From contig JAFUQU010000037.1 of NCBI GenBank assembly GCA_017472255.1, positions 1-64,000 on the forward strand: a DNA stretch of 64,000 bases. The letters run 5' to 3'. Position 1 is the stretch's first letter, and every line of letters starts with the position of its first letter. Positions 35,906 through 45,081 of this stretch are shown one piece after another. The notes under the pieces are model-generated. The model was not told the DNA's origin. It did no database searches and saw only the letters and a list, made by a program, of their open reading frames with translations. Position numbers and translations under genes: made by a program. The DNA comes from Clostridia bacterium (GTDB taxonomy: Bacteria; Bacillota; Clostridia; Oscillospirales; CAG-272).

Positions 35906-36074
35906 ACAGCCCTTTTCTGCACATTCTCCACATCTCCACCTGTTGAGATTGTGGAAAACTCAAGCCTTATTTTATGCACTTATACACATCTTTCACACGG
36001 TTATCCACAGCCCGCCGACAAAATCCGACGGAAAATCCACATAATTCGGGCAGGCTACGGGAGAGTTTTCCACA
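35900..36074. other. Cluster of DnaA-box-like sequences
   Basis: Seven 9-mers close to TTATCCACA lie in 175 bases: TTTTCCACA (35900), TTCTCCACA (35924), TGTGGAAAA (35950, reverse), TTATACACA (35980), the exact TTATCCACA (36001), AAATCCACA (36033) and TTTTCCACA (36066). The segment is non-coding, downstream of comM and 26 kb from the origin. A DnaA titration or regulatory site is a reasonable guess. Confidence 0.55.
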
Positions 36075-36089
36075 ATTCTGTTGACAGGC

Positions 36090-37646
36090 TCACCAATACT
36101 TACGATCAAGACTGCGCAGCTGAATCGCTTCGGCGATATGCGCAGATTCCACCATCTCGCTCCCCGCTAGATCGGCAATCGTCCGCGCCACACGCAGCAG
36201 ACGGTCGTAACCCCGCGCCGAAAGTCCCAGTTTGTCGTAAGCACTGCGCAGCAGGGACGCTGCCTCGCCCTCCAGACGGCAAAACCGAGCCAAATGCCGG
36301 GTAGTCATATCCGCATTCTTGAAGATCATCGGAACGGTGTCATCCTCGGCGCAGGCATCCTCACAACGCCGCTGTGCAAACTGCCGCGCCGCGTTGACAC
36401 GCTGCCGGATAGCCGCCGAGCTTTCCCCCTTTCCCGGACGGGACAGCTCATCGTAGGTCAGCGACGCCACTTCTACCTGAATGTCGATACGATCAATTAA
36501 CGGACCGCTGATTTTGGACAGATATCGCTTAATATCCCCTGCCTTGCAGGAGCAGGGGTGAGTTGGATGACCAAAATATCCGCATTTGCAGGGATTCATC
36601 GCCGCCACCAGCATAAACGAACAAGGATATGTAATCTTCCCGCTGGTGCGCGTAATCGTCACACGCCGATCCTCCAGCGGCTGGCGCAGCGACTCAGTTA
36701 CAGCTTTGTTAAACTCGGGCAGCTCGTCCAAAAACAGCACGCCGTTGTGCGCCAGCGAAATTTCGCCCGGCTGAGGGTTGGAACCGCCGCCCACCAGACT
36801 AGGCGCGGACATGGTGTGATGCGGCGAACGGAAAGGGCGCGCCGTAATCAGCGAAACGCCGTCGGGCAGCATCCCCGTAATTGAATGAATCTTTGTGGTC
36901 TCAATCGCTTCCTCAAAGCTCATCTCGGGAAGAATCGTGGGCAGACGCTTGGCCAGCATGGATTTGCCGGTACCGGGCGGTCCGATGAGCAGGATGTTAT
37001 GACCTCCCGCCGCAGCGATTTCCAGCGCGCGCTTGACCTTTTCCTGTCCCTTTACGTCGGAAAAATCGCAGTCGGTGCGCCGCACATCGGCATGGAAGCG
37101 CTCCCGATTGAAGCACATCGGCTCAATTGCCCGCTTTTCCCTCAGATGATCGAACAACTCCCCTACATCGCGCACACCATAAATGCGCACACCGTCCACC
37201 ACCGACGCTTCCCCGGCGTTTCGGGCGGGGACGTAAATTTCGGTCAGCCCCGCAGCCTTCGCCGCCAGCACCATACAAAGCGCGCCCTTCACGCCGCGAA
37301 CCTCGCCGGACAGAGACAGCTCGCCGATAAAGCAGCTGCGGGATAAATCCACCGCGCCGGGAAGAATCTGCGTGGATTTCATGATAGAAATAAGAATAGC
37401 CAGATCATAAGAAGAACCTTCCTTCTTGCGGTCGGCAGGGGCAAGATTGACGGTCAGAGCCAGTTCGGGAAAATCGATGCCGCTGTTTTCCATGGCGGAA
37501 ATGATACGATCCTTGGACTCCTTGACGGCGGCGTCGGGCAGGCCTATAATTTCAAACTGGGGCAGCTTTTCCTGAGCGCTGCACTCCACGCTGACAAGGA
37601 AGCCGTCAATGCCCGCCAGACCTGCGGAATATACGATTGATAGCAT
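36090..37646 (-). CDS. YifB/ComM-family Mg-chelatase-like AAA+ ATPase
   Basis: Relative of ComM, a hexameric helicase aiding branch migration in natural transformation. The protein has 518 residues. An N-terminal Lon-protease-like fold (about 1-170, with GLPDAAVKESKDRI) precedes Walker A LLIGPPGTGKSMLAKRLP (about 215-232), Walker B GVLFLDELPEF, and the zinc-type CKCGYFGHPTHPCSC. A C-terminal domain follows with LSARGYDRLLRVARTIADL. I chose the ATG at 37646, since GGAG lies 9 bases upstream; an ATG five codons earlier contains that site. Confidence 0.93.
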   Translation of the reverse strand: MLSIVYSAGLAGIDGFLVSVECSAQEKLPQFEIIGLPDAAVKESKDRIISAMENSGIDFPELALTVNLAPADRKKEGSSYDLAILISIMKSTQILPGAVDLSRSCFIGELSLSGEVRGVKGALCMVLAAKAAGLTEIYVPARNAGEASVVDGVRIYGVRDVGELFDHLREKRAIEPMCFNRERFHADVRRTDCDFSDVKGQEKVKRALEIAAAGGHNILLIGPPGTGKSMLAKRLPTILPEMSFEEAIETTKIHSITGMLPDGVSLITARPFRSPHHTMSAPSLVGGGSNPQPGEISLAHNGVLFLDELPEFNKAVTESLRQPLEDRRVTITRTSGKITYPCSFMLVAAMNPCKCGYFGHPTHPCSCKAGDIKRYLSKISGPLIDRIDIQVEVASLTYDELSRPGKGESSAAIRQRVNAARQFAQRRCEDACAEDDTVPMIFKNADMTTRHLARFCRLEGEAASLLRSAYDKLGLSARGYDRLLRVARTIADLAGSEMVESAHIAEAIQLRSLDRKYW

Positions 37647-37783
37647 AAATTTTGTCTCCATTCATCGCTGTACTACTATAATTTTAACACATCCGACACA
37701 ATATTACAATACGTTATTATAAATTTTATCGTATGATTTAAGTAGAATTTCATTCCGACCATAAACGAAAGGATATCACAACC

Positions 37784-37999
37784 ATGAAAAATCAGAAAAC
37801 CGTCCCCCTGCGCATCAGCGATGACCTGCTGGAGAAGCTGTATTATGTGGCAAAAAGCGAGGGACGCTCGCTGAACAACCAGTTCCTGCTGATGGCACGC
37901 AACAGCGTTGCATACTTCGAAAAGACGAAGGGCAAGATCGACGCCGCAAAACTGCGCGATATCCGCGCCGAGCTGGAAGCGGAAATCGGCGGCGAATGA
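37784..37999 (+). CDS. Small ribbon-helix-helix (Arc-like) protein
   Basis: The protein has 71 residues. VPLRISDDLLEKLYYVAKSE then GRSLNNQFLLMARNSVAYFE reads as a beta-strand plus two helices of Arc/MetJ-type DNA-binding proteins, followed by a charged helical tail. AAAGGA precedes the ATG by 10 bases. It stands alone, with no toxin gene beside it. Probably a DNA-binding regulator; target unknown. Confidence 0.7.
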   Translation: MKNQKTVPLRISDDLLEKLYYVAKSEGRSLNNQFLLMARNSVAYFEKTKGKIDAAKLRDIRAELEAEIGGE

Positions 38000-38102
38000 T
38001 GATAGCTGCATCCACAGCGCATATTTCCTCCTATATTTTTCCTGTTCATGTCCGTTTATAAAAAGTTTTCGATTTTTTTCACAACTTTCTTTGAAATAAG
38101 CC

Positions 38103-38131
38103 TTTACAATCGCCCGAAAAAGTGGTATTAT
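38103..38131 (+). promoter_or_regulatory. Sigma-A promoter of nifJ
   Basis: TTTACA (38103-38108), 17 bases, TATTAT (38126-38131), giving a leader of about 78 bases. A very good ribosome site (AGGAGGAAC) precedes the ATG. Confidence 0.75.
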
Positions 38132-38215
38132 ATTAATGTGGCGTTTCTGCGCTCTTTTGTCGCGCCACAAACATAACCCACGTCAAAATTTATTTATATA
38201 GGAGGAACTCCAAAC

Positions 38216-41200
38216 ATGGCAAGAAAAAAGATATCCATGGATGGTAATACCGCTGCCGCGCACGTAAGCTACGCGTTCACCGAAGTTGCCGCCATATATC
38301 CGATCACGCCTTCCAGCGTCATGGCTGAGCTGACCGACTCCTGGTCTGCTACCGGTCTTGAGAACATCTTCGGTGACAAAGTAAAGGTCATGGAGATGCA
38401 GTCCGAGGCAGGTGCTGCAGGTACCGTTCACGGTTCTCTGGCAGCCGGCGCTCTCACCACCACCTACACAGCTTCGCAGGGTCTTCTTCTGATGATCCCG
38501 AATATGTACAAGATCGCAGGTGAACTGCTTCCCTGCGTTATCCATGTATCCGCTCGCTGCGTAGCATCCCACGCACTGAACATCTTCGGCGACCACTCCG
38601 ACGTTTACGCCTGCCGTCAGACCGGCTTTGCTATGCTGGCTGAATCCAACCCCCAGGAAGTTATGGACCTCGGCGCCGTCGCTCACCTGTCCACCATCAA
38701 GGGCCGCGTTCCCTTCCTCAACTTCTTCGACGGCTTCCGTACCTCTCACGAGATTCAGAAGATCGAAGCATGGGATTACAACGATCTGGCCGAAATGGTT
38801 GACCAGGACGCTATCGCCGCATTCCGTGCGCGCGCGCTGAATCCTGAGCACCCCGTTCTCCGCGGCTCCGCTGAAAACGGTGATATCTTCTTCCAGCACC
38901 GTGAGGCCTGCAACAAGTATTACAATGCGCTGCCCGCTATCGTTGAAGATTACATGAATCAGGTCAATGCCAAGATCGGCACCGACTACAAGCTCTTCAA
39001 CTACTACGGCGCTCCGGACGCTGACCGCGTCATCGTCGCTATGGGCTCCATCTGCGACGTTGCAGAGGAAGTTATCGACTATCTGCTCGCAGCCGGCGAG
39101 AAGGTCGGTCTGGTTAAGGTCAGACTGTATCGTCCCTTCGTTGCTGACAAGCTCATCGAAGCAATCCCCGCAACCGCAAAGAAGATCGCTGTCCTCGACA
39201 GAACCAAGGAACCCGGCTCCCTGGGCGAGCCTCTCTACCTCGACGTTGTTGCCGCTCTGGCTTCCAAGGGCGTCAAGGCAACCGTTGTCGGCGGTCGTTA
39301 CGGCCTCGGCTCCAAGGATACTCCCCCCTCCAGCATCTTCGCTGTATATGAGAACCTGGCACAGGATGAGCCGAAGGCAAACTTCACCATCGGTATCGTC
39401 GATGACGTAACCGGTCTCTCCCTCGAGGAAAAGCCCGCTCCCGATACCGCAGCTCCCGGCACCATCGCATGTAAGTTCTGGGGTCTGGGCGGCGACGGTA
39501 CTGTCGGTGCAAACAAGAACTCCATCAAGATCATCGGTGATCACACCGACAAGTATATTCAGGCGTACTTCCAGTACGACTCCAAGAAGACCTCCGGTAT
39601 CACCATCTCGCACCTGCGTTTCGGTGACAACCCCATCAAGTCTCCTTACTACATCAACAAGGCTGACTTCGTTGCCTGCCATAACTCCTCTTACCTGAGA
39701 AAGTATGACATGGTAAGCGACATCAAGCCGGGCGGAACCTTCCTGCTTGACTGCGCATGGAGCGTGGACGAACTTGACGAGCACCTGCCCGCTAAGGTTA
39801 AGTCCTACATCGCCGAGAACAACATCAAGTTCTACATCATCGACGCTACCACCATCGCTACCAAGCGGATCGGCAACGCGAAGGTTAAGAACACCGTTCT
39901 CCAGTCCGCGTTCTTCTCGCTGGCAAACATCCTGCCCAAGGACGAAGCTATCGAATACATGAAGAAGGCTGCTTACAAGTCCTACATCAAGAAGGGTCAG
40001 GCTATGGTTGACCTCAACTATGCCGCTATCGATGCAGGCGCTGACGCTCTGGTTGAGGTTGCCGTTCCCGAGTCCTGGAAGAACAGCACTCCCGACGCTC
40101 CCAAGGCCGCATTCAAGAGCAATCGCGCAGACCTGGAGAAGTTTGTCAATACCGTCGTTGCTCCTACCAATGCAATGGCAGGCGACAGCCTCCCCGTATC
40201 CGCATTCTCCGATTATGTTGACGGTACCTTCCCGCAGGGTTCCACCGCATCCGAGAAGCGCGGCGTAGCCGTATACGTTCCCAGCTGGATTCCGGAGAAC
40301 TGCGTACAGTGTAACAACTGCGCATTCGTCTGCCCGCACGCTGCAATCCGTCCCTACGCTATGACCGAGGAAGAGGCAGCAAACGCTCCCGCAGCGACCA
40401 AGTTCACCGCTAAGCCGGTTCTCAAGACCAACTACAAGTTCACCATGGCTATCTCGCCCGCTGACTGCATGGGCTGCACCCTGTGCGTCAAGGCTTGCCC
40501 TGTCACCGCTAAGGCTGAAAAGGACGGCACCGGCAAGAAGGCTATCGAAATGGTTCCCGCCGCTACGCAGGCTGACCAGCAGGCTCCCTGGGACTATGCT
40601 GTCGCAAACGTCTCCGAGAAGAAGGAACTCATCAACAACACCGTTAAGGGTTCGCAGTTCAAGCAGCCTCTGCTTGAGTTCTCCGGCTCCTGCGCAGGAT
40701 GTGCTGAGACCTCTTACGCTCGTCTGATCACTCAGCTGTTCGGTGAGAGTATGTACATCTCCAACGCTACCGGATGTTCTTCTATCTGGGGCGGCTCCGC
40801 ACCCGCAACTCCTTATACCGTAAACCGCGAGTCCGGCAAGGGTCCGGCATGGGGCAACTCCCTGTTCGAGGACAATGCTGAGCACGGTCTGGGTATCCAC
40901 CTTGGTCAGAAGGCTATCCGCAGCCGTCTGATCGGTTACATTGAGGAAATGATGGCTTCCGATAAGGCTTCCGACGAGTTCAAGGCTGCCGCAAAGGCAT
41001 TCCTCGACACCAAGGACAGCTCCAAGGAAAACGCAGCTCCTGCAGCAGCACTCATCGCTGAGCTTGAAAAGGCCGCAGCAGCAGGCTGCCCTGTAGCTCC
41101 CAAGATTCTTGCTGAGAAAGATTATCTGGCTAAGAAGTCCGTATGGATCTTCGGCGGCGACGGCTGGGCATACGACATCGGTTTCGGCGGTCTGGACCAC

Positions 41201-41797
41201 GTCATCGCTTCCGGCGAGGATGTAAACATCATGGTATTCGATACCGAAGTTTACTCCAACACTGGCGGACAGGCTTCCAAGGCTTCCAACATCGGTCAGG
41301 TCGCTCAGTTCGCAGCAGCAGGTAAGGCAATCGGCAAGAAGAATCTGGCTGAGATCGCTATGTCCTACGGCTACGTATACGTTGCACAGGTTGCAATGGG
41401 CGCAGACATGAACCAGCTGCTCAAGGCTCTGACTGAGGCTGAGGCATATCCGGGACCGTCCATCATCATCGGTTACGCTCCCTGCGAAATGCACGGTATC
41501 AAGGGCACCATGCAGAACTGCCAGCTCGAAATGAAGAGAGCAGTTGACGCTGGTTACTGGCAGATGTTCCGCTTCAACCCCGCTCTCAAGGCTGAGGGTA
41601 AGAATCCCTTCTCGCTGGATTCCAAGGCACCTACCGCAAGCTACGTTGACTTCATCAAGTCCGAAAACCGCTACAGCCGCCTGGTCAATGCATTCCCGGA
41701 GCGCGCAGAGAAGCTGTTCGCAGATGCCGAGAACAACGCAAAGGCGAAGTACGAGCGCCTGCTGAAGCTGGTAGACCTGTACGCTCCCGAGGCGTAA
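38216..41797 (+). CDS. nifJ: Pyruvate:ferredoxin (flavodoxin) oxidoreductase
   Basis: Oxidatively decarboxylates pyruvate to acetyl-CoA with reduction of ferredoxin, the central anaerobic pyruvate reaction. The single-chain enzyme has 1193 residues, all domains fused: N-terminal YPITPSSVMAE (TPP-binding half), the gamma domain around GLGGDGTVGANKNSIK, two [4Fe-4S] sites (CVQCNNCAFVCP and CMGCTLCVKACP), the proximal cluster cysteines in GSCAGCAETSY and NATGCSSIWG, and the TPP/Mg site GGDGWAYDIGFGG with SNTGGQASK. Codon use is strongly biased towards GCT, GTT and AAG compared with neighbours, a sign of very high expression. Confidence 0.98.
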   Translation: MARKKISMDGNTAAAHVSYAFTEVAAIYPITPSSVMAELTDSWSATGLENIFGDKVKVMEMQSEAGAAGTVHGSLAAGALTTTYTASQGLLLMIPNMYKIAGELLPCVIHVSARCVASHALNIFGDHSDVYACRQTGFAMLAESNPQEVMDLGAVAHLSTIKGRVPFLNFFDGFRTSHEIQKIEAWDYNDLAEMVDQDAIAAFRARALNPEHPVLRGSAENGDIFFQHREACNKYYNALPAIVEDYMNQVNAKIGTDYKLFNYYGAPDADRVIVAMGSICDVAEEVIDYLLAAGEKVGLVKVRLYRPFVADKLIEAIPATAKKIAVLDRTKEPGSLGEPLYLDVVAALASKGVKATVVGGRYGLGSKDTPPSSIFAVYENLAQDEPKANFTIGIVDDVTGLSLEEKPAPDTAAPGTIACKFWGLGGDGTVGANKNSIKIIGDHTDKYIQAYFQYDSKKTSGITISHLRFGDNPIKSPYYINKADFVACHNSSYLRKYDMVSDIKPGGTFLLDCAWSVDELDEHLPAKVKSYIAENNIKFYIIDATTIATKRIGNAKVKNTVLQSAFFSLANILPKDEAIEYMKKAAYKSYIKKGQAMVDLNYAAIDAGADALVEVAVPESWKNSTPDAPKAAFKSNRADLEKFVNTVVAPTNAMAGDSLPVSAFSDYVDGTFPQGSTASEKRGVAVYVPSWIPENCVQCNNCAFVCPHAAIRPYAMTEEEAANAPAATKFTAKPVLKTNYKFTMAISPADCMGCTLCVKACPVTAKAEKDGTGKKAIEMVPAATQADQQAPWDYAVANVSEKKELINNTVKGSQFKQPLLEFSGSCAGCAETSYARLITQLFGESMYISNATGCSSIWGGSAPATPYTVNRESGKGPAWGNSLFEDNAEHGLGIHLGQKAIRSRLIGYIEEMMASDKASDEFKAAAKAFLDTKDSSKENAAPAAALIAELEKAAAAGCPVAPKILAEKDYLAKKSVWIFGGDGWAYDIGFGGLDHVIASGEDVNIMVFDTEVYSNTGGQASKASNIGQVAQFAAAGKAIGKKNLAEIAMSYGYVYVAQVAMGADMNQLLKALTEAEAYPGPSIIIGYAPCEMHGIKGTMQNCQLEMKRAVDAGYWQMFRFNPALKAEGKNPFSLDSKAPTASYVDFIKSENRYSRLVNAFPERAEKLFADAENNAKAKYERLLKLVDLYAPEA

Positions 41798-41856
41798 TCG
41801 GTTTCCACAAGCGGAAAATTTCACTTCGTATAGACAGAAATTCTGTCACCGATAAT

Positions 41857-41892
41857 AATAGCAGACCGGCACAAACCGGTCTGCTATTTTAT
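41857..41892 (+). terminator. Terminator of nifJ
   Basis: AATAGCAGACCGG (41857-41869) pairs with CCGGTCTGCTATT (41876-41888), then TTATT. Confidence 0.88.
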
Positions 41893-41910
41893 TGCTATCG
41901 AGGTATTCCC

Positions 41911-42285
41911 ATGCTTGAAGAAATTGCACTGTCGGTATCCACCTTTTTCTTTATCGTCTGCAACCTCATCATCAACAGTCTTGCTCCCGCCGTCCCTGCC
42001 GAAACGGCTCCGCCCTCCGAAGCGGTTCTGGAGGAACCGGCACTCGCCGTATCCGCCGACGCGGACGAATTTTCGCTGGTCGGACAATGGGAAAGCTGCG
42101 GCTTCGATTACGAATTCACCTCCTCCGGCAAGCTGATTAGCGGCGACACGGTGATGCACTGGGCACTGGACGGCGATACCGTCACCGTCACCAAAGAGGA
42201 CGGACGAATCTACGAAATGGCGCTGGAACCACTGGACGAACGGGTCATGCGGCTTGGCGGCGTGACGATGTACAAGGTCGGATGA
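41911..42285 (+). CDS. Hypothetical membrane-anchored or secreted protein
   Basis: The protein has 124 residues. An N-terminal hydrophobic helix (about 5-25, ALSVSTFFFIVCNLIINSL) is followed by a Pro/Glu-rich linker and a compact C-terminal beta domain (about 52-124) with VGQWESCGFDYEFTSSGKLI. That pattern is common in small extracellular domains of the DUF5640/lipocalin-like kind. There is no lipobox. Only a weak GAGGT ribosome site precedes the ATG. Flanked by terminators on both sides with no obvious promoter, so perhaps weakly expressed by read-through from nifJ. Function not recognised. Confidence 0.6.
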   Translation: MLEEIALSVSTFFFIVCNLIINSLAPAVPAETAPPSEAVLEEPALAVSADADEFSLVGQWESCGFDYEFTSSGKLISGDTVMHWALDGDTVTVTKEDGRIYEMALEPLDERVMRLGGVTMYKVG

Positions 42286-42289
42286 GAAA

Positions 42290-42325
42290 CGCTGCACACC
42301 GATCGCGGGTGTGCAGCGTTTTTTT
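42290..42325 (+). terminator. Terminator after the hypothetical gene
   Basis: CGCTGCACACC (42290-42300) pairs with GGTGTGCAGCG (42308-42318) followed by seven T residues. Confidence 0.9.
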
Positions 42326-42364
42326 ACGCAGCGCTTCTTATTCGAAATTTTTGCCCGAAAAGCC

Positions 42365-42393
42365 TTGACAAAAACCGTCGCTTCTGCTATAAT
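42365..42393 (+). promoter_or_regulatory. Sigma-A promoter of the T-box/iorAB operon
   Basis: TTGACA (42365-42370), 17 bases, TATAAT (42388-42393). Confidence 0.9.
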
Positions 42394-42399
42394 AATAGG

Positions 42400-42676
42400 T
42401 ATAAACCGATGAGGCGAGAGTAAAATCGAATGCGCTCCGTACAGAGAGTGGGAGATGGATGAGAGTCCCATGGAAACGCGGTTCGGAATAATGGGTCGCC
42501 GAGGGCAATGAGAAAAGGGAGATATCCCCCAGTATCTGCGACGCTGGCCGGCGTTAGCGGCGGGAAATGTGGCTGCATTTCCGTGAGTGGGCGAGCAATC
42601 GTCAATTAAGGTGGTACCGCAGATATAGCTGTATATGTTACGTCTGTCCTTTATTTTGAAGGACGGGCTTTTTTGT
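42400..42676 (+). promoter_or_regulatory. T-box leader (tRNA-sensing riboswitch) of iorAB-paaK
   Basis: Transcribed leader with the T-box hallmarks. Stem I carries AGAGAGTGGGAGATGG and GATGAGAGTCCCA. The near-invariant AATTAAGGTGGTACCGC (from 42604) binds the tRNA acceptor end. A final terminator has the arms GTCCTT/AAGGAC (42646-42664) and CTTTTTTG. By pairing GGCGA with TCGCC and CGAA with TTCG I place the specifier loop at 42486-42495 (GAATAATGGG). UGG (Trp) or AUG can be read there, and I could not settle which. Uncharged tRNA should stabilise the antiterminator and switch the operon on. Confidence 0.92.
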
Positions 42677-42692
42677 TTATTCGGAGGTATAT

Positions 42693-44477
42693 ATGAAACA
42701 AATTCAACTGGGCAACGGCGCCATCGCGCTGGGAGCCATCGCGGCGGGTGTGAAGGTCGTCACCGGCTATCCCGGAACCCCCTCCACCGAAGTGCTGCAA
42801 ACCGTGGCAAAATACAACAAAGATAAATCAATTAACGTGGAATGGTCAACCAACGAAAAGGCAGCGCTGGAGGTTGCGGCAGGCGCATCCTACTGCGGAC
42901 TGCGCACCATGGTGACTATGAAGCAGGTGGGACTGAACGTAGCCTCCGACCCGCTGATGAGCCTGATTTACATCGGCATCAAGGGCGGCATGGTGGTGCT
43001 CGTGGCAGACGATCCCGGCCCCATCTCCTCCCAGACCGAGCAGGATACCCGCCATTTCGCCGAGTACGCCAACCTGCCTGTGCTGGATCCCTCCAGCCCG
43101 GAGGAAGCCTACGAAATGACAAAATACGCCTTCGACCTGTCCGAGCGGGTGGGACTTCCCGTCATCGTCCGTCCCACAACGAAGGTATGTCACGCCTCCG
43201 CTCCCATTGAATCCGACGCGCCCCGGTACGAATACACCCTCGAGGGCTTCGTGAAGGATCCCAAATGGTGCATCTTCCCCCCTCTCGCTTACCGCCGCCA
43301 TGTGGAAATCGAGCGTCAGCAGACCGAAATCTCCGCCGAGTTCGATAAAATTTCGTTCAACCGCATTGAAGGCAGCGGGACTTTGGGCATCGCGGCAGGA
43401 GGCGTTACCTACGCCATTGCACGGGATGTGATCGACGAGCTGGGGCTAGACGTTACACTGCTCAAGGTGGGCGCCGCGTTCCCCGCGCCGGAGGGGCTGG
43501 AAACCGAATTTATCAAAAAAGCCAATGCTATCCTTGTGCTGGAGGAGCTGGACGCAGTCATCGAAAACCAGCTGTTCCATGTGGCCGGAAAGAAGCATCT
43601 CTCTCTGATGATTCAGGGCAAGCATAACGGATTTGTTCCGTCGGCAGGCGAACTGAAATACGACACAGTCCGCTCACTGATCGCCGGATTCGCGGGGGTG
43701 CAGCTTCCCAAATCCGAAGCCGCCCTGCCCTCCGATCTGAAGCTTCCCGCCCGTCCGCCCGTACTCTGCGCCGGATGTCCCCACCGCGCCAGCTTCTACG
43801 CGGTCAAGCTGGCGGCGAAAAAATCGGGAAAGAAAGCCGTCTACTGCGGCGACATCGGCTGCTATACCCTTGGCAACGCAAAACCGCTGGAAACCACCGA
43901 TACCTGCCTTTGCATGGGCGGCGGTATTACGGTAGCACAGGGCATCGCTAAAGCCGAGCCGGACACTCTGCCCTTCGCCTTTGTGGGCGACAGCACCTTC
44001 TTCGCCTCGGGCATGACCGGCATCGCCAACGCGGTCTACAACAACAACAAAATCACCGTTATTATTCTGGACAACTCCACCACCGCAATGACCGGGCATC
44101 AGCCCCATCCGGGCATCGGCAAGACCATGATGGACACCCAGTCCGAAAAAATCAGCATCGAAGCGGTCGTCCGCGCGCTGAACGTGAAGTTTGTGGAGCG
44201 CTGCAATCCGCTGGAGCTTGACAAAGCGGTGGACACCGTAAAGCGAGCCTATGAAAGCGACGGCGTCAGCGTTGTCATCTTCGAATCCCCCTGCATCGCG
44301 CTGGTCAAGCCGGACAAAGCCTGCGAAATCGTGGACTGCATCGGCTGTATGCGCTGCGTAAAGGAAATCGGCTGCCCCGCCATCTACATCGAGGACGGCA
44401 AGGCAAAAATCAACGACACGCTGTGTACCGGCTGCGGACTTTGCAAACAGGTCTGCAAGGCAAAGCGCATTCACTAA
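42693..44477 (+). CDS. iorA: Indolepyruvate:ferredoxin oxidoreductase, alpha subunit
   Basis: Interconverts aryl pyruvates (indole-, phenyl-, hydroxyphenyl-pyruvate) with CoA and aryl-acetyl-CoA, using ferredoxin. The protein has 594 residues: N-terminal GYPGTPSTEVLQ, central TPP half with APPVLCAGCP-type motif (VLCAGCPHRASF), GDIGCYTLG, GDSTFFASGMTG, and a C-terminal ferredoxin domain (CIGCMRCVKEIGCP, CTGCGLCKQVCK). Works as a complex with iorB, 13 bases downstream. The T-box in front means synthesis responds to charging of a tRNA, so the enzyme probably serves amino-acid synthesis here. Confidence 0.96.
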   Translation: MKQIQLGNGAIALGAIAAGVKVVTGYPGTPSTEVLQTVAKYNKDKSINVEWSTNEKAALEVAAGASYCGLRTMVTMKQVGLNVASDPLMSLIYIGIKGGMVVLVADDPGPISSQTEQDTRHFAEYANLPVLDPSSPEEAYEMTKYAFDLSERVGLPVIVRPTTKVCHASAPIESDAPRYEYTLEGFVKDPKWCIFPPLAYRRHVEIERQQTEISAEFDKISFNRIEGSGTLGIAAGGVTYAIARDVIDELGLDVTLLKVGAAFPAPEGLETEFIKKANAILVLEELDAVIENQLFHVAGKKHLSLMIQGKHNGFVPSAGELKYDTVRSLIAGFAGVQLPKSEAALPSDLKLPARPPVLCAGCPHRASFYAVKLAAKKSGKKAVYCGDIGCYTLGNAKPLETTDTCLCMGGGITVAQGIAKAEPDTLPFAFVGDSTFFASGMTGIANAVYNNNKITVIILDNSTTAMTGHQPHPGIGKTMMDTQSEKISIEAVVRALNVKFVERCNPLELDKAVDTVKRAYESDGVSVVIFESPCIALVKPDKACEIVDCIGCMRCVKEIGCPAIYIEDGKAKINDTLCTGCGLCKQVCKAKRIH

Positions 44478-44490
44478 GGAGGAAGCAACC

Positions 44491-45063
44491 ATGGATATCC
44501 TGATTTCCGGCGTAGGCGGACAAGGCACGATTCTCGCGTCCAAGATTCTCGCCTGTGCCATGATGCTGGACGGACACAACGCCCGTACCGGCGAAACCAT
44601 CGGCATGAGCCAGCGGGGCGGCTGCGTGGTCAGCCACGTCCGCAGCGATGCAAATTCGCCCTACATTCCGTTGGGCAAGGCCGATATGCTGCTCTCCTTT
44701 GAGCTTTGCGAGGGAGCGCGCAACCTGCCCTTTCTGAAAAAGGGCGGCGTTGCCGTCATCAATACGGCAAAAATCACGCCGCTGACCGTAGCGCTGGGCG
44801 CCAGCACCTACGACGAGGACGCCATCCGCGCCGCCATTACCGCCCGCTCCGACGCGCATTTTATCGATGCCAACGCCGCAGCGGCAGAGATTGGCTCGGT
44901 CAAGGCGGTCAACACGCTGCTTGTGGGTGCAGCCTGCGGTCTGGGACTGCTGGACATCCGCCGCGAGAGCATTCTGGAAGCCATCCGTATGAACGTAGCT
45001 CCCAAATTCCATGAACTGAACGAGCGTGCCTTCGCCGCCGGCGAAGCGCTTGTACGCAAATAA
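44491..45063 (+). CDS. iorB: Indolepyruvate:ferredoxin oxidoreductase, beta subunit
   Basis: Gamma-type 2-oxoacid:acceptor oxidoreductase subunit of 190 residues, partner of IorA. It opens DILISGVGGQGTILASKILA, carries the typical GETIGMSQRGGCVVSHVR, and continues through ADMLLSFELCEGARNLPFL. AGGAGG-like AAGGAGGAAGC precedes the ATG. Followed after 18 bases by an aryl-CoA ligase gene, which would supply or consume its CoA-ester substrate. Confidence 0.95.
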   Translation: MDILISGVGGQGTILASKILACAMMLDGHNARTGETIGMSQRGGCVVSHVRSDANSPYIPLGKADMLLSFELCEGARNLPFLKKGGVAVINTAKITPLTVALGASTYDEDAIRAAITARSDAHFIDANAAAAEIGSVKAVNTLLVGAACGLGLLDIRRESILEAIRMNVAPKFHELNERAFAAGEALVRK

Positions 45064-45081
45064 AGAACCGAGGTACTTATC

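Noticed and set aside
38183..41824. An open reading frame of 1213 codons antisense to the whole nifJ gene
   Set aside because: It is a by-product of the strong codon bias of nifJ. The product is a Leu/Val/Gly/Cys-rich sequence with no domain, and the nifJ strand has full family motifs.
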